From positions 211,187 through 275,186 of the forward strand of contig NZ_JARVRX010000011.1 of NCBI RefSeq assembly GCF_030209435.1: a DNA stretch of 64,000 bases, in the 5' to 3' direction. Both the position numbers and the translations under genes were made by a program. Of the stretch, positions 16,869-25,875 are shown piece after piece. Positions within the stretch are counted from its first letter, which is position 1; every line of letters starts with the position of its first letter. The DNA is from Mycolicibacterium sp. lyk4-40-TYG-92 (GTDB lineage: Bacteria; Actinomycetota; Actinomycetes; Mycobacteriales; Mycobacteriaceae). The notes below the pieces were generated by a model that saw only the letters and a program-made list of their open reading frames with translations, was not told where the DNA came from and made no database searches.

Positions 16869-17285
16869 ATGGCCGAGGATGTATCGAAATCAAAGGCCGC
16901 CCTGGCCGGCCGCACCACACCGGAGAAGGTCGGCCTCGGGCTGAGCGCCATTCTCTTCCTGTTCCTGCTGGCCGATGCCATCCCGAAGATTCTCGGGGTG
17001 GAGTTCGCGCGCACCGCGACCGAGGGACTCGGCTTCCCGCCGTATCAGACGTACGTCATCGGATGGGTCCTGCTGGCCTGCGTCATCGCGTGGGTGATCC
17101 CCCGCACCGCAGTGCTGGGCGCGGTCGGACTGACGGCCTATCTCGGCGGCGCCGTGACCATCGACATGCACCACGAGGCGTGGTTCCCGGTGGTATTCGC
17201 GGTGACCTTCGGATTGCTCATCTGGGCCGCTCTCATCCTGCGGCGTCCCGCGCTACTCAAGGTGCTGGTCGACGGGGACGAGTAG
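16869..17285 (+). CDS. DoxX-like integral membrane protein
   Basis: 138 aa with four predicted helices (residues about 21-40, 62-78, 82-97 and 105-128). LFLFLLADAIPKIL followed by GVEFARTATEGLGFP is the pattern of DoxX-like/DUF4267-type proteins. It begins with a polar N-terminus MAEDVSKSKAAL. CGGAG precedes the ATG at good spacing. Function unknown. It lies 51 nt before purL, but purL has its own promoter. Confidence 0.75.
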   Translation: MAEDVSKSKAALAGRTTPEKVGLGLSAILFLFLLADAIPKILGVEFARTATEGLGFPPYQTYVIGWVLLACVIAWVIPRTAVLGAVGLTAYLGGAVTIDMHHEAWFPVVFAVTFGLLIWAALILRRPALLKVLVDGDE

Positions 17286-17336
17286 CCGGCGTTCGCCGTG
17301 GCGGGCGGGCCAGTTCGGCAACGGTAGACTCTCTGC

Positions 17337-19625
17337 GTGACGTCCTCGGTCGATACCGTCAATAACGCGACTACCACGCCCGATCAGCCGCAGCCGTATC
17401 GCGAGCTCGGTCTCAAGGATGACGAGTACCAGCGCATCCGCGAGATCCTCGGCCGTCGGCCCACCGACGCCGAGCTGGCCATGTACTCGGTGATGTGGAG
17501 CGAGCACTGCTCCTACAAGTCCTCCAAGGTGCATCTGCGCTACTTCGGTGAGACCACCACCGACGAGATGCGCGCCGGCATGCTGGCCGGTATCGGCGAG
17601 AACGCCGGCGTCGTCGACATCGGCGACGGCTGGGCCGTCACCTTCAAGGTCGAATCGCACAACCACCCGTCGTACGTCGAGCCCTATCAGGGCGCGGCCA
17701 CCGGCGTCGGCGGCATCGTGCGCGACATCATGGCCATGGGCGCCCGCCCGGTCGCCGTCATGGACCAGCTGCGCTTCGGTGCGGCCGACGCGCCCGACAC
17801 CCGCCGCGTGCTCGACGGCGTCGTCCGCGGTGTCGGTGGCTACGGCAACTCGCTGGGCCTGCCGAACATCGGCGGCGAGACGATCTTCGACCCGTCCTAC
17901 GCCGGCAACCCGCTGGTGAACGCCCTCTGCGTGGGCGCGCTGCGGGTCGAGGACCTGCACCTGGCCTTCGCGTCCGGCACCGGCAACAAGATCATCCTGT
18001 TCGGCGCTCGCACGGGCCTCGACGGCATCGGCGGCGTCTCCGTGCTGGCCTCGGACACCTTCTCGGGCGACGAGTCCGGCGCCGGCCGCAAGAAGCTGCC
18101 GAGCGTTCAGGTCGGCGACCCGTTCACCGAGAAGGTGCTCATCGAGTGCTGTCTCGAGCTGTATGCCGCGCACCTCGTGGTCGGCATCCAGGACCTCGGT
18201 GGCGCCGGATTGTCCTGCGCCACTTCGGAACTGGCGTCCGCTGGCGACGGCGGCATGCACATCGACCTCGACAAGGTGCCGCTGCGCGCAACGGGTATGA
18301 CCCCCGCCGAGGTGCTCTCCAGTGAGTCGCAGGAGCGCATGTGCGCCGTCGTGACGCCGGAGAACGTCGACGCCTTCATGGCCGTCTGCCGCAAGTGGGA
18401 CGTGCTGGCCACCGTCATCGGTGAGGTCACCGACGGCGACCGGCTGAAGATCAGCTGGCACGGCGAGACCGTCGTCGACGTGCCGCCGCGCACCGTCGCC
18501 CACGAGGGCCCGGTGTACAACCGGCCCGTGGCGCGCCCCGACACCCAGGACGCGCTGATCGCCGACACCTCCGCCAATCTGCCCCGGCCCAAGACCGGCG
18601 ACGAGCTGCGCGCCACCCTGCTGCAGTTGCTCGGCAGCCCGCACCTGTGCAGCCGCGCCTTCATCACCGAGCAGTACGACCGCTACGTCCGCGGCAACAC
18701 CGTCCTCGCCGAGCACGCCGACGGCGGCGTCCTGCGCATCGACGAGGCCACCGGCCGTGGCATCGCGGTGTCGACCGACGCGTCGGGCCGCTACACGCAG
18801 CTGGACCCGTACACCGGCGCACAGCTGGCGCTGGCCGAGGCCTACCGCAACGTCGCGGTCACCGGCGCGACGCCCGTCGCCGTCACCAACTGCCTCAACT
18901 TCGGCTCGCCGGAGGACCCGGGCGTCATGTGGCAGTTCTCGCAGGCCGTCCGCGGCCTCGCCGATGGCTGTGCGGCACTTGGCATTCCGGTCACGGGCGG
19001 CAACGTCAGCTTCTACAACCAGACCGGCTCGACCGCGATCCTGCCGACGCCGGTGGTGGGCGTGCTCGGCGTGATCGATGACGTGCACCGCCGCATCCCG
19101 ACCGGAATCGGCCTGGAACCGGGCGAGACGCTGATCCTGCTGGGCGACACGTACGACGAGTTCGACGGCTCTGTCTGGGCGCAGGTCACCGCCGACCACC
19201 TGGGTGGCGTGCCGCCTCGCGTGGATCTCAAGCGCGAGCAGCTGCTGTCCGAGGTGCTGACGGCCGGTTCGCGCGACGGCCTGATCTCGGCCGCGCACGA
19301 CCTGTCCGAGGGCGGGCTCATCCAGGCCGTCGTCGAGGCCGCTCTGGCCGGCGAAACCGGTTGCCGCGTGCTGCTTCCCGAGGATTCGGATCCGTTTGTG
19401 CAGCTGTTCTCCGAGTCGTCGGGCCGGGTGCTGGTCGCGGTGCCGCGCACCGAGGAGAGTCGCTTCACGGCGATGTGCGAGGCCCGCGAACTGCCGGCCG
19501 TCCGCATCGGCGTGGTGGATCCGGGCAGCGACTCGGTGGAGGTGCAGGGTCAGTTCAGCATCACGCTGGATGAGCTGCGCACCACCTCCGAGAGCGTGCT
19601 GCCCGCCCTGTTCTCCCATGAGTGA
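17337..19625 (+). CDS. purL: FGAM synthase subunit PurL (small type)
   Basis: Catalytic subunit (762 aa) of FGAM synthase, ATP-dependent. Active-site His in MWSEHCSYKSS, Mg/ATP motifs VTFKVESHNHPSYVEPYQGAATGVGG, and VSFYNQTG in the second repeat. GTG start at 17337: TAGACT (17325-17330) stands 6 nt before it with no ribosome binding site, so purL is probably leaderless. Works with PurS and PurQ, encoded 4.4 kb upstream. The stop codon lies in a dispersed palindrome. Confidence 0.97.
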   Translation: MTSSVDTVNNATTTPDQPQPYRELGLKDDEYQRIREILGRRPTDAELAMYSVMWSEHCSYKSSKVHLRYFGETTTDEMRAGMLAGIGENAGVVDIGDGWAVTFKVESHNHPSYVEPYQGAATGVGGIVRDIMAMGARPVAVMDQLRFGAADAPDTRRVLDGVVRGVGGYGNSLGLPNIGGETIFDPSYAGNPLVNALCVGALRVEDLHLAFASGTGNKIILFGARTGLDGIGGVSVLASDTFSGDESGAGRKKLPSVQVGDPFTEKVLIECCLELYAAHLVVGIQDLGGAGLSCATSELASAGDGGMHIDLDKVPLRATGMTPAEVLSSESQERMCAVVTPENVDAFMAVCRKWDVLATVIGEVTDGDRLKISWHGETVVDVPPRTVAHEGPVYNRPVARPDTQDALIADTSANLPRPKTGDELRATLLQLLGSPHLCSRAFITEQYDRYVRGNTVLAEHADGGVLRIDEATGRGIAVSTDASGRYTQLDPYTGAQLALAEAYRNVAVTGATPVAVTNCLNFGSPEDPGVMWQFSQAVRGLADGCAALGIPVTGGNVSFYNQTGSTAILPTPVVGVLGVIDDVHRRIPTGIGLEPGETLILLGDTYDEFDGSVWAQVTADHLGGVPPRVDLKREQLLSEVLTAGSRDGLISAAHDLSEGGLIQAVVEAALAGETGCRVLLPEDSDPFVQLFSESSGRVLVAVPRTEESRFTAMCEARELPAVRIGVVDPGSDSVEVQGQFSITLDELRTTSESVLPALFSHE

Positions 19626-19670
19626 TTTGTGCACGAAAATCCGCGCCGGCCGCGGAAAATCGTGCACGAA
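19622..19670. repeat. Dispersed palindrome, copy 2
   Basis: Same unit as at 1094-1147: TTGTGCACGA, AAA, TCCGCG, 5-nt loop CCGGC, CGCGGA, AAA, TCGTGCACGA. The left outer GTGA contains the purL stop TGA (19623-19625). It fills the gap to the next gene and may act as terminator or RNA-stabilising hairpin. Confidence 0.75.
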
Positions 19671-19678
19671 TCGCTGAG

Positions 19679-20059
19679 ATGGTGACGCGCAAGGCGCCCG
19701 ACCCGGCGGCGACCCGCGCGGCGGTGTTGCAGGTCGCCGACTGGCTGCGCGACGAGCGGGCCGAGGCGCCACCGCGGGCCGCGATCGCGGAGGCCGTCCG
19801 GCTGACGGCGCGCACGCTGGCGGCCGTCGCGCCCGGCGCGAGCGTGGAGGTCCGCGTTCCGCCTTTCGTTGCGGTGCAGTGCATTTCGGGCCTCAGTCAC
19901 ACCCGTGGCAATCCGCCCAACGTCGTCGAGACGGACCCGCGCACGTGGCTGCTACTGGCCACCGGGCTGTTGTCGCTCGACGACGCGGCGGGCGTCATCG
20001 GGATGTCCGGGTCGCGGGCGCCGGAGATCGGCCCGTGGCTGCCGCTGGTCGACCTGTAG
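19679..20059 (+). CDS. Sterol-carrier-like protein (Rv0807 type)
   Basis: 126-aa protein of the bacterial SCP-orthologue type: VEVRVPPFVAVQCISG, then HTRGNPPNVVETDPRTWLLLATG, ending with GSRAPEIGPWLPL. Function not established. In many actinobacteria it neighbours purL/purF, as here. The ATG at 19679 follows the palindrome by 9 nt and has no strong ribosome binding site. Confidence 0.8.
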   Translation: MVTRKAPDPAATRAAVLQVADWLRDERAEAPPRAAIAEAVRLTARTLAAVAPGASVEVRVPPFVAVQCISGLSHTRGNPPNVVETDPRTWLLLATGLLSLDDAAGVIGMSGSRAPEIGPWLPLVDL

Positions 20060-20062
20060 CGC

Positions 20063-21415
20063 TCACTTGAAGAACGGGTACTCCTGAACCCAGTGGAAAC
20101 CCCTGTTGCGCAAGGTGAATCGGTCGAGATCGACCTGATCGAGGGTGATCTGTACCGGACGGCCGTGCAGCGTGCCGGTCAGCTGCAGCTGCTGGGCCGA
20201 GGGGCGTGACACCTTGAGGTCGGCCAGCGTGGCACCGCCGGGTTCCGTCGCCTTGATGGTGTCGGAACTGATGGTGGCGGCCGTGTTCACCAGCTCGCCG
20301 TTCATCCGCTGGTACGTCAGTGCGCCGTCCTTCTCGAAAACCAGGCGTTGCCAACGGGTCTGATCGGTCGTCAGGGGTGGCAACGGCCTGCCGTCCACGC
20401 TGAACTCCCGCACCGACCAGATGCCGTACAGCTCAGGCTTGGCGTGGCCGCCGCCGTAGGCGTGCCACGCCTGCCAGCTGCTCCAGGCGCAGCCGATGAG
20501 GATCCACAGTCCCAGCGCGGCCTGCACGGTGGCGGCTCGGCGATTGGCCCGCTCGGAGCTGAACAGGGCGGGTTGGCTGACCGGCTCCGACGGGCGTTGC
20601 AGGACAAACAGGTCCAGCAGCCGGCGCAGCTGCGGGGCGAGGAGCACCAGGCTCATCAGCAGCAGATGTCCCGACAGGATCTTGACCGGCACATCGAAGG
20701 TCATGTTCAACAGGAACACCTGGGCCATGCTGGCCAGCCCGAGCAGCGTCCCCAGGGTCGCGGTACGCGGCAGGAACATGAGCAACCCGGCCAGCACCTC
20801 GACGGCGCCGAGCGTCATCTCGTACGGGTGCGAGCTGCCCACCTGCAGCCACAGCACCGACGTCGGGCTCAAGTCCCCGTAGGACCGCAGCAACGCGCTC
20901 GGCGGCGGCGTCGGCATCTGGGTGGGCACCAGTTTGGCGAACCCGTAGAACAGCATCTGCCCGGCGACGCACAGCCGCACGAACGTCAGAAACCACGCCG
21001 ACAGCCGCGCGTAGTCGGGCCGCTGCCGGTCCACCAGCGTCCACACCGCGGTCCCGACGGCTGCGACCACCAGTAGGCAGAACACCAGCACCCAGATGGC
21101 GGCCTGGTCGCCGCTGCCCGAGTCCGGGTGCAGCACCGCCTCGGCGCCGAAGACCTCGCGGCCGACCCAGGTGAGCGCCGGGCCCAGCACCGTCATCTGC
21201 CACATCACCGCTTGCTCCGGCAGCCACTGGCCCACGATCCCGAAGAACGCGAAGGTGATCTGCGCGAACAACACACAGAACAGGCCGAAGTACAGGAAAC
21301 ACCACCTGAATGCGATCTTCGTCACTGCGGACCATGGCCGGGTCGGGTCGGCGGCGACGGGATCTGGGGCGGCAGTACCGGGACACTCGGAAAGTTGGCT
21401 GGCCATGAAATCCAT
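20063..21415 (-). CDS. Large DoxX-family membrane protein with C-terminal soluble domain
   Basis: About 450 aa. Roughly eight hydrophobic segments from residue 38 to 330 (first FRWCFLYFGLFCVLFAQITFAF). The central DoxX-like block is LCVAGQMLFYGFAKLVPTQMP...TLGAVEVLAGLLMFLP. The last about 100 residues form a hydrophilic domain with W, Y and R residues (ELYGIWSVREFSVDGRPLPP...), probably extracytoplasmic. The start is ATG 21415 or 21406; neither has a good ribosome binding site. Convergent with the sterol-carrier-like gene (stops 3 nt apart). Not part of the M. tuberculosis order I remember, so possibly an insertion. Function unknown. Confidence 0.75.
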   Translation of the reverse strand: MDFMASQLSECPGTAAPDPVAADPTRPWSAVTKIAFRWCFLYFGLFCVLFAQITFAFFGIVGQWLPEQAVMWQMTVLGPALTWVGREVFGAEAVLHPDSGSGDQAAIWVLVFCLLVVAAVGTAVWTLVDRQRPDYARLSAWFLTFVRLCVAGQMLFYGFAKLVPTQMPTPPPSALLRSYGDLSPTSVLWLQVGSSHPYEMTLGAVEVLAGLLMFLPRTATLGTLLGLASMAQVFLLNMTFDVPVKILSGHLLLMSLVLLAPQLRRLLDLFVLQRPSEPVSQPALFSSERANRRAATVQAALGLWILIGCAWSSWQAWHAYGGGHAKPELYGIWSVREFSVDGRPLPPLTTDQTRWQRLVFEKDGALTYQRMNGELVNTAATISSDTIKATEPGGATLADLKVSRPSAQQLQLTGTLHGRPVQITLDQVDLDRFTLRNRGFHWVQEYPFFK

Positions 21416-21579
21416 ATAAACAGCCGGACTGAAGTGGGCTGATGGGACGGCTCGCGGCCGGGCACGAAGCCGTTCGTGGCGCGCGAGCCGGGCCGGAAAC
21501 GGACCCGACAAATGCGCCTCCGGTGAACGACGCGCCAACAGACGGGAGATTCGATTCCGTTTCGCGCCCAACGGGACCG

Positions 21580-21585
21580 TAGACT
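21580..21585 (+). promoter_or_regulatory. Putative -10 element of purF
   Basis: TAGACT, identical to the purL hexamer, 40 nt before the GTG of purF. The predicted transcript would start near 21592 with a leader of about 34 nt containing GGGAG. No good -35 is visible. Confidence 0.45.
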
Positions 21586-21625
21586 CGGACACGTCACCAA
21601 CCGCCTCCCCGGGAGCAGCCCTATC

Positions 21626-23155
21626 GTGACCGAACAGACCGAGAACGAGCCACGCGAGGAATGCGGCGTATTCGGGGTCTGGGCCCCAGGCGAGGATGTG
21701 GCGAAGCTCACGTACTACGGCCTCTATGCGCTGCAGCACAGAGGGCAGGAAGCAGCCGGCATCGCCGTCGCTGACGGATCTCAGATCCTGGTGTTCAAGG
21801 ACCTCGGCCTGGTCAGTCAGGTGTTCGACGAGCAGACCCTCGCCGCCATGCACGGCCACGTCGCTGTCGGGCACTGCCGCTACTCCACCACCGGCTCCAC
21901 CACGTGGGAGAACGCGCAGCCGGTGTTCCGTAACACCGCCGCCGGCACGGGCGTCGCGCTCGGCCACAACGGGAATCTGGTCAACACCGCCGAACTGGCT
22001 GCCCGGGCCCGCGAAGCCGGCCTGATCAACGCGCGGGGCCACGTCGCCGCCACCACCGACTCGGACATCCTGGGCGCCCTGCTCGCGCACGGCGCCGCCG
22101 ACTCGAGCTTGGAACAATCCGCGCTGGAACTGCTGCCGCAGGTCCGGGGCGCGTTCTGCCTGACCTTCATGGACGAGAACACCCTGTACGCCGCACGCGA
22201 CCCCCACGGGGTGCGTCCGCTGTCCCTCGGCCGGCTGGACCGCGGCTGGGTCGTCGCCTCCGAGACCGCCGCGCTGGACATCGTCGGCGCCTCGTTCGTC
22301 CGCGACATCGAGCCCGGTGAGCTGCTGGCCATCGACGCCGACGGCGTGCGCTCCACCCGGTTCGCCAACCCCGAGCCCAAGAGCTGCGTCTTCGAGTACG
22401 TCTACCTGGCCCGCCCGGACAGCACCATCGCCGGCCGCTCGGTCCACGCCGCGCGCGTCGACATCGGCCGCCGGCTGGCCCAGGAGAAGCCCGTCGACGC
22501 CGACCTGGTCATCGGGGTGCCCGAATCAGGCGTGCCCGCGGCCGTCGGCTACGCGCAGGGCTCGGGTATCCCGTTCGGTCAGGGCCTCATGAAGAACGCC
22601 TACGTCGGGCGCACCTTCATCCAGCCGTCGCAGACCATCCGTCAGCTCGGCATCCGGCTCAAGCTCAACCCGCTGAAGGAAGTCATCCGCGGCAAGCGGC
22701 TGATCGTCGTCGACGACTCGATCGTCCGCGGCAACACCCAGCGCGCCCTGGTCCGCATGCTGCGAGAGGCCGGCGCCGTCGAGGTGCACGTGCGCATCGC
22801 GTCGCCGCCGGTGAAATGGCCGTGCTTCTACGGCATCGACTTCGCCACCCCGGCCGAGCTCATCGCCAACGCCAAGAGCACCGAGGCGAGCGAGGACGAG
22901 ATGCTCGAGGCGGTCCGGCATGCGATCGGCGCCGACTCGCTGGGCTACATCAGCCGCCAGGGCATGATCGCCGCCACCGAGCAGCCCGCCACCCGGCTGT
23001 GCGCGGCCTGCTTCGACGGCAACTACCCGATCGAACTGCCAGGTGAAGCTGCCCTCGGCAAGAACGTCGTCGAGCACATGCTGGCGTCCGCGGCCCGCAC
23101 CGGCCTGCCGCTGACCGCCGACAACGACAACGCCTCAGCCCTGCGCCGTCCCTGA
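21626..23155 (+). CDS. purF: Amidophosphoribosyltransferase
   Basis: First committed step of purine synthesis: PRPP plus glutamine to phosphoribosylamine (509 aa). After a propeptide-like N-terminus, the nucleophile Cys is in REECGVFGVW. Glutaminase blocks are LQHRGQEAAGI, HCRYSTTGS and LGHNGNLVN. The PRPP-binding loop is RLIVVDDSIVRGNTQ. C-terminal cysteines in LCAACF suggest the Fe-S-type subfamily, though assigning all ligands is not possible by eye. GTG start. Followed 63 nt later by purM. Confidence 0.97.
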   Translation: MTEQTENEPREECGVFGVWAPGEDVAKLTYYGLYALQHRGQEAAGIAVADGSQILVFKDLGLVSQVFDEQTLAAMHGHVAVGHCRYSTTGSTTWENAQPVFRNTAAGTGVALGHNGNLVNTAELAARAREAGLINARGHVAATTDSDILGALLAHGAADSSLEQSALELLPQVRGAFCLTFMDENTLYAARDPHGVRPLSLGRLDRGWVVASETAALDIVGASFVRDIEPGELLAIDADGVRSTRFANPEPKSCVFEYVYLARPDSTIAGRSVHAARVDIGRRLAQEKPVDADLVIGVPESGVPAAVGYAQGSGIPFGQGLMKNAYVGRTFIQPSQTIRQLGIRLKLNPLKEVIRGKRLIVVDDSIVRGNTQRALVRMLREAGAVEVHVRIASPPVKWPCFYGIDFATPAELIANAKSTEASEDEMLEAVRHAIGADSLGYISRQGMIAATEQPATRLCAACFDGNYPIELPGEAALGKNVVEHMLASAARTGLPLTADNDNASALRRP

Positions 23156-23218
23156 CCTGACGGCCGTCAACAGGCGCGACGTGCATCCGCGAGGGTGCGA
23201 CCGGTAGCCTTGGGGCCG

Positions 23219-24301
23219 ATGACTAGCCAGGATGAGCGAGCTGAATCGATTGGCGCCTCCTACGCTTCGGCGGGGGTTGACATCGAGGCAGGCGATCGCG
23301 CCGTCGAATTGTTCAAACCCCACGCGAAGAAGGCCACCCGCCCAGAGGTGCGGGGCGGCCTCGGAGGTTTCGCCGGGCTGTTCGGCCTGAAAGCCGGGTA
23401 CCGCGAGCCGCTGCTGGCCTCGTCGACCGACGGTGTGGGCACCAAGCTCGCCGTGGCGCAGGCCATGGACAAACACGACACCGTCGGCATCGACCTCGTC
23501 GCGATGGTCGTGGATGACCTCGTGGTGTGTGGCGCCGAGCCACTGTTCCTGCAGGACTACATCGCCGTGGGCCGCACCGTGCCCGAGCGGGTGGCCGAGA
23601 TCGTCTCGGGCATCGCCGAAGGCTGCGTGCAGGCCGGCTGCGCGCTGCTGGGCGGTGAGACCGCCGAGCACCCGGGGCTGATGGAGCCCGACCACTACGA
23701 CATCTCCGCGACCGGAGTCGGCGTCGTCGAGGCCGACGATCTGCTGGGCCCCGAGAACGTCCGCCCCGGCGACGTGATCATCGCCATGGCCGCCACCGGC
23801 CTGCACTCCAACGGCTACTCGCTGGCCCGCAAGGTGCTGCTCGAGATCGACCGCATGAGCCTGTCCGGACATGTCGAGGAGTTCGGCCGCACGCTCGGTG
23901 AAGAGCTGCTGGAGCCGACGCGCATTTACGCCAAGGACTGCCTGGCACTGGCCGCCGAGACCCAGGTGCGCACCTTCTGCCACGTCACCGGTGGCGGACT
24001 GGCCGGAAACCTGGAACGCGTCATCCCGCACGGCCTGACGGCCGAGATGGACCGCGGTACCTGGACGCCGGCACCGGTGTTCCAGATGATCGCCCAGCGC
24101 GGCCGCGTGGAGCGTGCCGAAATGGAGAAGACGTTCAACATGGGTGTCGGCATGGTCGCCGTCGTCGCGCCGGAGGACACCGACCGCGCGCTGGCGATTC
24201 TGACTGCCCGGCACCTGGACTGCTGGACTCTGGGCACCGTGAACAAGGGTGGCAAGAGCAGCGTTCGCGCCGAGTTGGTGGGCCAGCACCCGCGCTTCTG
24301 A
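23219..24301 (+). CDS. purM: AIR synthetase (phosphoribosylformylglycinamidine cyclo-ligase)
   Basis: ATP-dependent ring closure of FGAM to AIR (360 aa). Motifs are LLASSTDGVGTKLAVAQAM (ATP/Mg loop), GETAEHPG, ATGLHSNGYSLARKV and HVTGGGLAGNLERV. Start at ATG 23219, giving MTSQDERAES; an upstream in-frame ATG at 23195 lies in the leader. Forms a unit with purF. Confidence 0.97.
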   Translation: MTSQDERAESIGASYASAGVDIEAGDRAVELFKPHAKKATRPEVRGGLGGFAGLFGLKAGYREPLLASSTDGVGTKLAVAQAMDKHDTVGIDLVAMVVDDLVVCGAEPLFLQDYIAVGRTVPERVAEIVSGIAEGCVQAGCALLGGETAEHPGLMEPDHYDISATGVGVVEADDLLGPENVRPGDVIIAMAATGLHSNGYSLARKVLLEIDRMSLSGHVEEFGRTLGEELLEPTRIYAKDCLALAAETQVRTFCHVTGGGLAGNLERVIPHGLTAEMDRGTWTPAPVFQMIAQRGRVERAEMEKTFNMGVGMVAVVAPEDTDRALAILTARHLDCWTLGTVNKGGKSSVRAELVGQHPRF

Positions 24302-24359
24302 CCTTCAGGTCTGCGCGGGGCTGGGCCTGCGGCCCTGGACTCAGGGCCGCTCGTGGGGT

Positions 24360-24566
24360 CTAGTGACGCCAGTCGTCCTCGGGTACGACCCAACGACCGT
24401 CTAGATCGTCGGCGTCGTCGTCCAAGTCGTTGTCGACGGCACTGCTGTAACCAACGGAGTCGTTCGAGAGCTCTCGTTGCAACCGAGTGAAATCGGTCTG
24501 CGGTGAGCTGTACTTAAGGTCTCGAGCAACCTTGGTCTGCTTTGCCTTTGCCCGGCCGCGGCCCAT
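24360..24566 (-). CDS. DUF3073 small acidic-tailed protein (Rv0810c type)
   Basis: 68 aa. Basic N-terminus MGRGRAKAKQTKVARDLKY, polar centre and acidic C-terminus with DNDLDDDADDLDGRW. This is the whole of DUF3073, conserved beside purM in actinobacteria. It lacks membrane segments. The basic head and acidic tail fit a nucleic-acid- or ribosome-binding protein, but that is speculation. Convergent with purM. Confidence 0.9.
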   Translation of the reverse strand: MGRGRAKAKQTKVARDLKYSSPQTDFTRLQRELSNDSVGYSSAVDNDLDDDADDLDGRWVVPEDDWRH

Positions 24567-24770
24567 AGGGGACCCCCTCGCGCAATAACGGAGCGGCCCG
24601 ATGTGCAGGCGGCTCCGATCTGAGTGTTGTTTATTGTCCTGCCGTTAGCTTACCGTGCCCGGCGGTCTCATGCTGGCAGGCCACCCTCACCGGGGATCCG
24701 GAGGGCGGATAAGGCGAGCGGTCCAGGCGTGATGCAGGAAGACAGGGGACAACTGGCACACCGACGGCGC

Positions 24771-25835
24771 CTACCGGGCGCCGCCGCGCAGCCGGTCCAC
24801 CGCGGCCCGGCCCGCACCGGCGGACGTGTCCGCTCCCGGCAGCGAGTCCGCGTCGATCGCGGCGGGCACCTGGGCGTCGCCGCCGGTGGTCAGCTCGGTA
24901 TCGGCCGGAACGCCGCGCTTGAGCAGCGCCAGCGCGATCGGGCCCAGGTCCACATGCTCCGCGACGGTGCCCACCCGGCCGATCGTCCGGCCACCGGCAA
25001 GCACCGGATCACCCGTCGCGGGACGGTCGTCACCGCCATCGAGATGCAGCAGCACCAGCATGCGGGGCGGCTTGCCCAGATTGTGGACGCGCGCGACGGT
25101 CTCCTGGCCGCGATAGCAGCCCTTGTCCAGATGCACGGCGCCAACGCTCGGCCCGCCGATCCAGCCGACCTCATGCGGAATCGTGCGCTCATCGGTGTCG
25201 ACGCCCAGCCGCGGTCGCAGCGCCGCCACCCGAAGCGCCTCGTAGGCCCACAGCCCGGCCGGCCGGACGCCGGCGTCCAGCAGCCGCTGCCGCCACGCTG
25301 CGGCATCGGCCCGCGGCACCACCAGTTCGATCTCCTGCGGGCCCAGCCGACGCACGAAACCGCCCTGGGGCAGTGCGGCCGCGGTCCACTCGGTATCCGG
25401 GGTCGGCAGATCCAGCTGGTTGACGGCGGGCCCGAGCAGTGAGAGCACCGCGAGGTCGGCCGGGTTCACCTCGACCTTCGACCAGAACACCATCTTGCGG
25501 AGGAAGTCGGCGAGCGGCTGCCCGCGCCACGACTCGGTGTCCAGCGTGGTGACGCCGCCGAGCTCGGTCTGCAGCCAGTGGTCCTCGACCCGGCCCTGTC
25601 CGTCCAGGCTCAGGTTCTGGACGACGGACCCCTCCGGCAGCGAGCTGACGTGCTGGCTCGAGATGGTGTGCAGCCAGCCCTGGCGGTCATCGCCGGTGAG
25701 CTCGATGGTCGCGCGGTGGCCGCGGTCCACAATGATCGCGTCGACGGCCGCACTGCGCTGCTCCCCGAGCGGGTCGCCGTAGTGCCAGACGGCGCCGGCG
25801 TCGGGTCCGGATTCGGGGGCGGGAACTGCACTCAT
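24771..25835 (-). CDS. ygfZ: Folate-binding YgfZ/GcvT-like protein
   Basis: 354-aa protein of the YgfZ family, a tetrahydrofolate-dependent helper in iron-sulfur cluster enzyme maturation or repair. The signature K-G-C-Y-x-G-Q-E is present as DKGCYRGQETVARVHN near residue 235. The GcvT-like N-terminal half has LTGDDRQGWLHTISSQ and VVQNLSLDGQGRVEDHW. TAGGCT (25842-25847, minus strand) is 6 nt before the ATG: leaderless. Divergent from pabC, another folate gene. Confidence 0.9.
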   Translation of the reverse strand: MSAVPAPESGPDAGAVWHYGDPLGEQRSAAVDAIIVDRGHRATIELTGDDRQGWLHTISSQHVSSLPEGSVVQNLSLDGQGRVEDHWLQTELGGVTTLDTESWRGQPLADFLRKMVFWSKVEVNPADLAVLSLLGPAVNQLDLPTPDTEWTAAALPQGGFVRRLGPQEIELVVPRADAAAWRQRLLDAGVRPAGLWAYEALRVAALRPRLGVDTDERTIPHEVGWIGGPSVGAVHLDKGCYRGQETVARVHNLGKPPRMLVLLHLDGGDDRPATGDPVLAGGRTIGRVGTVAEHVDLGPIALALLKRGVPADTELTTGGDAQVPAAIDADSLPGADTSAGAGRAAVDRLRGGAR

Positions 25836-25841
25836 GCTTCG

Positions 25842-25868
25842 AGCCTAGTTCGCGCGCCCGACTAGCCT
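25842..25868. promoter_or_regulatory. Back-to-back leaderless promoters of ygfZ and pabC
   Basis: Minus-strand TAGGCT (25847-25842) serves the ATG at 25835; plus-strand TAGCCT (25863-25868) serves the GTG at 25876. The start codons are 40 nt apart, so the two promoters overlap face to face and may compete. Confidence 0.6.
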
Positions 25869-25875
25869 TCTGGCC

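Noticed and set aside
17253..19772. 839-codon open frame on the minus strand opposite purL
   Set aside because: It is the shadow of purL in GC-rich DNA: Val/Asp/His/Gly-rich, without domain similarity, while the plus strand encodes a complete PurL.
21416..22447. Extension of the DoxX-like membrane gene over purF
   Set aside because: Antisense to purF and not protein-like; the membrane protein starts near 21415.
24591..24617. GGAGC...GCTCC hairpin upstream of the DUF3073 gene as a riboswitch
   Set aside because: Only a 5-bp stem with a long loop; no conserved riboswitch features are seen, so it was not called.
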